A DNA stretch of 5,567 nucleotides from Rikenellaceae bacterium (GTDB taxonomy: Bacteria > Bacteroidota > Bacteroidia > Bacteroidales > Rikenellaceae): the NCBI GenBank assembly GCA_021203585.1, contig JAJQAW010000315.1:1-5567 (forward strand), given 5' to 3'. This document shows, piece after piece, positions 1-5,567 of the stretch. The translations under genes were made by a program, and so were the position numbers. The number at the start of each line of letters is the position of its first letter. The first letter of the stretch is position 1. Under the pieces are notes generated by a model that made no database searches, was not told where the DNA came from, and worked only from the letters and a program-made list of their open reading frames with translations.

Positions 1-56
1 CTTTTGTTCTTCCAGGTCGGTTTGTCCACCAACAAACCGACCTGGAAGAACAAAAG
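1..56. repeat. Perfect 25-bp inverted repeat (6-nt loop) at the window edge
   Basis: Bases 1-25 are the exact reverse complement of bases 32-56, separated by the loop CCACCA (26-31). The right arm lies in the regulator's reading frame and reads Q-T-D-L-E-E-Q-K, a sensible lead-in to the TetR C-terminal domain. The left arm starts exactly at base 1 and encodes nothing recognisable as TetR. A perfect hairpin inside coding sequence that begins at the first base is typical of a fold-back chimera or contig-end artefact. A genuine regulatory hairpin is less likely, because there is no flanking T-tract and the arm is coding. Confidence 0.9.
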
Positions 57-479
57 GCTGCGGCAAACGCCGAAACGATTATGGACGAGTTCTTCCACAT
101 TTTCACTTCGCTCGACGAACGGTATCCCCGAATGGGGAAGTTTACCTTCGAAGTGGGGAAATTTTACCCGGAAATATACGAGGTAAAATACAGCGTTTAC
201 CACGAACGGGCGATCGAACGGTTAAAAGAGCGGATGCTCAAAGGGATCGAACAGGGAGTAATTCTGCCGACTCTGAACCTGGAATTCTCCACCTACATGA
301 TGCTGGAAATGATCTACAACGTAATCAGCCGGCGCAAACGGATCGTTCAAATGAACATTCCGCTGACCGACGCGTTCCGGTATACCATCATCCACCTGCT
401 GCGCGGATTTTCGACCGACAAAGGGATCCATATTATCGACGAAAAATCTAAAAACTGGCGGATGCAGTCACATATTTAA
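33..479 (+). CDS. TetR/AcrR-family transcriptional regulator, C-terminal part (5' end missing)
   Basis: This is the C-terminal ligand-binding and dimerisation part of a TetR-type regulator. The N-terminal helix-turn-helix lies outside the window. The frame is open from the right arm of the edge hairpin through to TAA at 477-479. The recognisable family features are a helical run with F-Y-P-E-I-Y-E, the stretch ERLKERMLKGIEQGVILP (recalling the 'I..G...G...P' of TetR C-terminal domains), and the ending HLLRGFSTDKGIHII, which resembles the H-x-L-x-G-x-x-T-x-K-G tail common in Bacteroidota TetR proteins. An ATG at 81 opens the same frame but is internal, not the natural start. The gene sits 31 nt upstream of the channel gene on the same strand, so it is probably the operon's own repressor; the operator and ligand are not visible. 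No in-frame stop interrupts this part. The true 5' boundary is uncertain because bases 1-32 are suspect. Confidence 0.8.
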   Translation, partial: QTDLEEQKAAANAETIMDEFFHIFTSLDERYPRMGKFTFEVGKFYPEIYEVKYSVYHERAIERLKERMLKGIEQGVILPTLNLEFSTYMMLEMIYNVISRRKRIVQMNIPLTDAFRYTIIHLLRGFSTDKGIHIIDEKSKNWRMQSHI

Positions 480-510
480 GCAAACGAACTTTAAAAATAA
501 GGATTAGACA

Positions 511-1932
511 ATGAAAATGAGCAGATGCGTGTGGATGTTGGCCATAGTGGCTCTGGCATCCGGGTTACGGGCGCAGGAGGCATCGATCACTCTTCCGATC
601 ACGCTCGAACAGGCGATCCAGATCGGACTGAATGAAAACCCGACGGTGGTTATTGCGGACCAGGAAATCCGTCGAATGGAATATGCAAAAAAAGAAGCCC
701 AGGGCAATCTGCTTCCCAACATTTCGGGAACGGGAAGCTTTACGCACAATATCCAGAAGCAGAAAATGTTTATGGGCGGCGGCGGTTTTGACATGACCTC
801 CATGATCGGTCCTTTATTCGATTACTATTTCCAGAACATACCGGAACAGTGGCTGCCCTCCGGACCGCTTGAAAGCAGTGACGGCTCGGGAAGTTCGGTG
901 ATGGAAGTGGGCTTGCGCAACAGTGTTGCGGGCGGATTCAACTTGACCCTGCCGATATACATGCCGACCATTTACAAAAACATCAAACTCACCGAACAAC
1001 AAATTCTCAATGCCGTGGAATCGGTCCGGCAGAATAAAATTACGCTGGCCAACCAGATCAAAAAGAGTTATTACGGCATCTTATTGGCCGAAAGTTCGCT
1101 GGAAGTGCTTCAGCGGAATATTGAATACGCCCAGATCGTGGTCAACGACACCCACAACCAATTCGAGCAAGGCATTGTGTCGGAATACGATCTGATCACG
1201 GCCGAGGTACAGTTGAGCAATCTTACCCCTACCCTAATTCAGACGGAAAATACGATCCGGGTGGCGCGGCTGACGTTGAATATGCTGTTGTCTCTGCCGT
1301 TGGATACCCAATTGGCCCTGCAAGAAGATCTCTACGATTTTAAAACCGGTGACGGTTCGCATTTCGGGCGACTGGATCTGACGGACAATGCCGACCTGCG
1401 CTTGCTGGATATTCAGGGAGAATTGCTGCAAACTCAACTGGAACTGCAGCGGGCCACTCGGCAGCCTTCGCTCTCCGGCATCGCCAATTACACGGTCATG
1501 TCACAAAGTGAAAATCTGAAAATCAACAACTACCGGTGGCTGGGCAGCTCTTATGTAGGCCTCCAATTGAATGTACCCATTTTTGCCGGATTTACCAACA
1601 AAAACAAGGAACGGCAGATCAAAGTCAACCTCAAACAACTCGAACTGCAACGGGACTACCAAGAACAAGCCCTGAGTGTAGAGGCGGAAACAGCCCTGAA
1701 CAACATGGACAACGCCCGCAAACAGATGATCGCCAACGAGGCGACCAAACAACAGACCCAAAAAGGGTACGACATTTCCAAAACCCGCTACGATGTGGGT
1801 GCGGGTACGATTGTGGAGGTAAACAGCGCCCAAATGGCCCTTTTACAGGCAGACTTGAATTACACGTAATCGATTTACGATTACGTGAGCGCTCAGGCCG
1901 ATTACGAAAAGATTATCGGGGCGGAAGATTAA
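511..1932 (+). CDS. TolC-family outer-membrane efflux channel, one in-frame TAA near the 3' end
   Basis: Outer-membrane channel subunit of a tripartite efflux pump, which as a trimer forms the exit duct across the periplasm and outer membrane. Residues 1-21 are a signal peptide with a hydrophobic core (WMLAIVALASG) and likely cleavage after LRA. The mature protein has the two duplicated OEP repeats: the first includes residues 217-263 (QFEQGIVSEYDLITAE then LTLNMLLSLP), the second residues 426-470 (RYDVGAGTIVEVNSAQ onward). The ATG at 511 is preceded by AAGGA at 499-503 with a 7-nt spacer. The frame meets TAA at codon 453 (1867-1869), then continues for 20 codons, S-I-Y-D-Y-V-S-A-Q-A-D-Y-E-K-I-I-G-A-E-D, to TAA at 1930-1932. 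That tail is the expected final helix of the second repeat, so the intended product is about 473 residues, normal for the family. If the TAA terminates, 21 residues are lost. Substrate specificity cannot be read. Confidence 0.92.
1867..1869 (+). other. In-frame TAA in the channel gene (codon 453, Gln expected)
   Basis: The codon falls between L-N-Y-T and S-I-Y-D-Y. When the two internal repeats are aligned without gaps from G221 and G430, this codon matches Gln244 of the first repeat (T-L-I-Q-T-E-N against N-Y-T-stop-S-I-Y). CAA to TAA is a single transition. Termination here would remove only the last helix. Confidence 0.9.
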
Positions 1933-1962
1933 GCAAATCAATCAAAAATTATAATCAAGAGT

Positions 1963-2997
1963 ATGAAAACGAGCTTTATTGCTAATGGTACAGCCCTGGC
2001 CTGTGTGGCCGTGCTCGCTGTAAGTTGTGGAGGAAGCGGTTCGAAAACCCCGGTAGCGGTCGAAGAAGAAACGGTCAGAAACCTGGTCCGGGTGGAAACC
2101 GTCCGCACCGAAACCGTAGCCCAAACCGAAGAATTTACCGGTACGATTCTGCCGTTCACGGAAAATAATATCAGCCCTTCGTTGGCTCTGCGCATCCAGA
2201 AAATCAACGCCGACATCGGTTCGCAGGTTTCCCAAGGCCAGGTATTGGTAGAACTCGATAAAAGCAGCCTGCTCCAATCGCAAGTGCAATTGGAGAATTT
2301 GAAAACCGACCTGCAGCGCTACCAAACCCTATACCAACAGGGCGGCATCTCCAAACAAACGCTCGACCAACTGGAAACGCAGGTGTAGGCTTCGCAGGTG
2401 GCTTACGACAATCTGCTGGAAAACACCGTACTCGTTTCTCCCGTGAGCGGCGTGGTGACCGAACGGAATTACGATCCGGGCGATTTGTACGGAGCCAACG
2501 GACCGATTCTGACCGTTATGCAGATCGACCGCGTGAAAGTGCAGGTCAACATTTCCGAGGCCTTCTTCCCGCAAGTGAAAGTCGGCATGCCGGTAGAAAT
2601 TACACTCGACGTGTATCCGGGAGAAATCTTTGAAGGAAAAGTGACCCTGATCCACCCGGCAGTGGATGCCGCAACCCGCACATTTACTACGGAAATTATC
2701 ATCCCCAACGGAAACCGGACGCTCCGTCCGGGCATGTTCAGCCGTGTCTCGCTGAATTTCGGCCAGGCGGAACAACTCGTGGTTCCGGATATTGCCGTAC
2801 AAAAACAGATCGGCTCCAATGAACGCTACGGTTTCGTGGTGGAAAACGGGATTGCCCGCCGCCGCATCTTGACAGTCGGACGTCAAATAGGAAACGATAT
2901 CGTCATCTTATCCGGAGTACGTGACGGGGAACAAATCGTCACCGCCGGAGCATAAAAACTGCTCGACGGCTCGCAGGTGGAAATTACCCGCGACTAA
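1963..2997 (+). CDS. RND efflux periplasmic adaptor (HlyD/AcrA family) lipoprotein, two in-frame stops
   Basis: The adaptor (membrane fusion protein) links the inner-membrane pump to the outer-membrane channel. The N-terminus has a short basic start, a hydrophobic stretch and a lipobox-like L-A-V-S-C with the cysteine at residue 22, so it is probably lipid-anchored in the periplasm. The first half of the lipoyl-like domain is around residues 70-100 (ADIGSQVSQGQVLVELD). The alpha-hairpin spans about 103-153, and the second lipoyl half is about 154-188 (TVLVSPVSGVVTERNYDPGD). Beta-barrel and membrane-proximal domains follow (RPGMFSRVSLNF, VVPDIAVQ, GRQIGNDIVILSG). TAG at 2386 (codon 142) interrupts the second hairpin helix and TAA at 2953 (codon 331) falls 13 codons before the final TAA at 2995. 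Without the stops the protein is about 344 residues, near normal length. It starts 30 nt after the channel gene and in the same frame. A GTG at 2398 could restart translation, but would give a fragment lacking the signal and half the hairpin. Confidence 0.92.
2386..2388 (+). other. In-frame TAG in the adaptor gene (codon 142)
   Basis: The codon lies between D-Q-L-E-T-Q-V and A-S-Q-V-A-Y-D-N-L, in the second helix of the alpha-hairpin. Gln (CAG) fits this Q-rich polar helix and needs one C-to-T change, but Glu (GAG) or Lys (AAG) would also fit the helix. If translation stops here, the second lipoyl half and all downstream domains are lost, so the adaptor would be non-functional. Confidence 0.88.
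2953..2955 (+). other. In-frame TAA in the adaptor gene (codon 331, Gln expected)
   Basis: The codon sits between V-T-A-G-A and K-L-L-D-G-S. Adaptors of this family commonly read G-A-Q-K-L-x-D-G at this turn of the membrane-proximal domain, so CAA is the natural original codon. Downstream, 13 more in-frame codons (K-L-L-D-G-S-Q-V-E-I-T-R-D) lead to TAA at 2995-2997. Termination here would cost only 14 residues. Confidence 0.88.
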
Positions 2998-3037
2998 CAT
3001 CGGCCCGTGTGATTATTTATTGTAGAAAACAGTTATT

Positions 3038-5567
3038 ATGAAAATATTTGAAAGTTCCGTAAGGAAACCCATATCGACCATATTGATCTTTGCCGGGATC
3101 ATTATCCTGGGGATATTCTCCCTGCGGAACCTGGCCATCGATATGTATCTGAAGATGGACTTCCCAGCCGTCATGGTAATGACGCCCTACCAGGGGGCCA
3201 ATGCCGCGGATATTGAGACCAACGTGACCCGTATCTTGGAGGATAACCTCAATACGGTGGAAAATCTGAAAAAAATTACCTCGACCTCTTCCGATAATAT
3301 CTCGGTGGTTACCCTCGAACTGGAATGGGGAAGCGATATTACGGAAGCCGTGAACGATGTACGGGACGTCGTGGGCCGGGTCCAAAGCCAGCTCCCCGAC
3401 GAAGTAGACGATCCGGTGGTGTTCAAATTCAGCTCGAGTATGATCCCGGTGCTGGTACTCTACGCCACAGCGGATGAAAGTTACCCGGCGCTCAATAAGA
3501 TTCTCGACGAAAAGGTGGTAAACCCGCTGAACCGGATCAACGGCGTAGGCGCAGTCAGCCTGATGGGTTCTCCGGTGCGCGAAATTCAGGTCAACGTGGA
3601 CCCGCGCAAACTAGAAGCTTACAACCTGTTGGTCGAACAACTCGGTTCGATTATCGGCGCCGAAAACATCGATACTCCGGGAGGAACCATCGATATCGGT
3701 CAGCAGACGCTGAATATTCGCGCGGTAGGTGAAATGCAGAGTAGCGACGAGCTGCGAAGCATCGTGGTGGCCGATAATGCCGGCCGGTCCATTTACCTGC
3801 GCGATGTGGCCGAAATCCGGGATACGCTGGAAAAAGTAACTCTGGACGAACGCATCAACGGAAAAGAGGGTGTGCGGGTGATTATCCAGAAACAATCCGG
3901 AGCCAATTCCGTACAGATTGCAGGCGCTGTCACCGATATGCTTCCAGCCCTGGAGGCCTCGCTGCCCGCAGACGTGGAAATGGGAGTTGTTTTCGACACC
4001 TCCGAATCCATCATAAATAGTATTAATAGTCTGAGTGAAACGGTATTGTTCGCCTTTATCTTCGTGATGCTGGTGGTGCTGTTCTTCCTCGGCAAATGGA
4101 GAGCCACCTTTATCGTGGTCCTCACCATTCCGATCTCCCTGATCACGGCCTTTATCTACTTGTTCGCCACGGGAAGTACGTTGAACATCATTTCGCTCAG
4201 TTCGCTCTCCATAGCCATCGGTATGGTGGTGGACGATGCCATCGTGGTACTGGAAAACATTACCAAACACATGGAACGGGGAAGTTCGTCCCGGGAAGCG
4301 TCGATCTACGGGACCAACGAGGTATGGCTGGCCGTCATCGCGACAACCTTGGTCATCGTCGCCGTATTCCTGCCGCTTACCCTGCTGAGCGGGATGGCGG
4401 GGATCATGTTCAAGGAATTGGGCTGGATCGTCACCATTGTCACCTGCGTATCTACCGTCGCAGCCGTATCGCTGACGCCGATGCTGACCTCGCTGCTGCC
4501 GAAACAGGACAAACAAAAAAGTCACAAAGGGTTAGGCAAAGTATTTATCCCGATCGAAAAATTCCTCGATTGGTTGGATAAAGCGTATGCGAACATCCTG
4601 ACCTGGGCCGTACGGCACCGAGCCGTCATTCTAATCGCTGCCGCAGGTATTTTCTTTAGCAGTATCATCCTATTCATGGGGATGCCTTTCGATTTTTTCC
4701 CCAAGACCGACGATAGCCGGCTTTCGGCCACCATCGAACTGGAACAAGGGGTGAGCGTGGAATATTCCATGAAAATTGCCCGGCAGATCGACTCCATCTG
4801 GCGGGAGAAATACCCGGAACTCTTGGTCATGTCCACCAGTACCGGTACGCCCAGTTCGAACAATACGTTCGCAGCCATGCAGACCACGGGAACTCATATC
4901 ATCAATTACATGATACGGCTGGTCCCCCGCAGTGAACGTACCCGAACGATCTTCGATATCGGCGATCTGATGCGCGAAGACCTGGACGAGTTCGCGGAGA
5001 TCGTAGATTATACGGTGACAGCCGGTAGTACGGGGATGAGTAGCTCCTCGACCGATATTCAAGTAAAAATCTTCGGATACGACTTCGATGTGACCGATGT
5101 GATCGCCCGGTAGCTCCGCGACCAGATCAAGCTGATTCCCGGAACTGCCGACGTACAGCTCAGCCGGGATGAAATGCGCCCGGAATACCGGGTGGTGTTC
5201 GACCGGGAAAAACTGGCCGCCTATGGACTCAACACAGCAACGGCATCCCTGTACGTACGGAACCGGATTAACGGGCTGACCGCTTCGAAGTACCGGGAAG
5301 ACGGGGATGAATACGATATCATCGTGCGTTACGGAGAACAGTTCCGGACCAGTCTGGATGCCATCGAAAACATTACCCTGTACAACAGCACCGGACAACC
5401 TGTAAAATTGCGCGAAGTGGGCACCATTATCGAGGAGTTCGCTCCGCCCACCATCGAACGGGAAAACCGGCAGCGGATCATCTCGGTGGACGTAACCCTG
5501 GCCGGAGCCGCCATGACCGAAGTGGCCGGACCGATCCAGGAACTCATCGCGCAGATGGAGGTACCGG
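3038..5567 (+). CDS. RND-family inner-membrane efflux pump (AcrB/HAE1 type), 3' end cut by the window, one in-frame TAG
   Basis: Proton-driven pump subunit that exports drugs or other amphiphiles from the inner membrane and periplasm. TM1 is at about residues 12-29, followed by the first porter region (E-N-L-K-K-I-T-S-T-S-S). TM2-TM6 lie between about 335 and 482 and TM7 at about 529-547, matching AcrB topology. TM4 carries the proton-relay pair in GMVVDDAIVVLEN (Asp399 and Asp400, equivalent to AcrB D407/D408). The second porter half begins after TM7 (F-F-P-K-T-D-D-S-R-L). TAG at 5111 (codon 692) interrupts this half, but the frame continues for 151 clean codons to the window end with typical sequence (KLIPGTADVQLS, EYRVVFDREKLAAYGLN, VKLREVGTI). 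Residues up to about 843 of an expected ~1,030 are present. TM8-TM12, including the TM10 lysine, lie beyond the edge. No Shine-Dalgarno site precedes the ATG at 3038. If TAG terminates, the product lacks half the porter and five membrane helices and would be inactive. Confidence 0.95.
5111..5113 (+). other. In-frame TAG in the pump gene (codon 692)
   Basis: The codon lies between D-V-T-D-V-I-A-R and L-R-D-Q-I-K-L-I-P-G, at the start of a porter-domain helix. Gln (CAG) is a common residue here in RND pumps and is one transition away; Glu (GAG) is a possible alternative. There is no frameshift on either side. Confidence 0.88.

Noticed and set aside
1..56. Rho-independent terminator or operator hairpin
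   Set aside because: There is no T-tract after the stem, the right arm is within the regulator's coding frame, and the left arm begins exactly at the window edge.
2329..2886. 185-codon open frame on the - strand over the adaptor gene
   Set aside because: Antisense shadow of the adaptor, with no domain or start signal.
2398..2955. A separate second adaptor gene starting at GTG 2398
   Set aside because: Its sequence is the direct in-frame continuation of the upstream adaptor half; it lacks a signal peptide and begins in the middle of a hairpin helix.
3611..4525. 304-codon open frame on the - strand inside the pump gene
   Set aside because: It lies entirely antisense to a clearly homologous RND coding region and has a composition rich in His, Arg, Asp, Gly and Gln with no recognisable domain; it is a codon-bias shadow.
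3038..5113. A naturally short 691-residue RND-like protein
   Set aside because: The stop lies within a porter domain and standard RND sequence continues at once in the same frame.
1867..5113. Targeted deaminase signature at the stop codons
   Set aside because: The base before the changed C is G, G, A and G, which does not match the TC preference of known APOBEC- or DddA-like enzymes, and none of the sites is CpG; four sites are too few to claim any motif.

Overview
The window holds most of a tripartite RND (resistance-nodulation-division) efflux operon, all on the + strand. The order is the C-terminal part of a TetR-type regulator, a TolC-family outer-membrane channel, a lipoprotein periplasmic adaptor (HlyD/AcrA family) and the first ~80% of an AcrB/HAE1-family inner-membrane pump, which is cut by the right edge. 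Gene order, the lipid-anchored adaptor, poor Shine-Dalgarno sites and the style of the regulator's C-terminus suggest Bacteroidota, possibly a moderately GC-rich gut lineage such as Rikenellaceae. That placement is an inference from familiarity; no marker gene is present.

Layout: 1-56 is a perfect 25-bp inverted repeat with a 6-nt loop at the very edge, most likely an assembly or library fold-back. 33-479 is the regulator fragment, 511-1932 the channel, 1963-2997 the adaptor, and 3038-5567 the pump (partial). Intergenic gaps are only 31, 30 and 40 nt, with no terminator or convincing promoter, so the genes probably form one transcript. Together they would make an inner membrane-periplasm-outer membrane pump driven by proton flow, with the TetR protein as likely local repressor.

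The striking feature is that the three structural genes contain four in-frame stop codons: TAA 1867, TAG 2386, TAA 2953 and TAG 5111. The family homology continues directly on the other side of each one in the same frame, with no indel anywhere. Each stop is one C-to-T transition from a glutamine codon (CAA or CAG), and glutamine fits each site. At 1867 this is supported from inside the protein: the stop aligns without gaps with Gln244 in the first of the two TolC-family repeats. Possible explanations are nonsense suppression or partial reassignment of TAA/TAG to Gln, recent decay of the operon by C-to-T mutation, or C-to-T damage or consensus error in the source DNA (for example deaminated template). 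TAA also ends the regulator, channel and adaptor genes, and about 95 ordinary CAA/CAG codons remain, which argues against a complete, long-standing code change. The sequence alone does not settle it.
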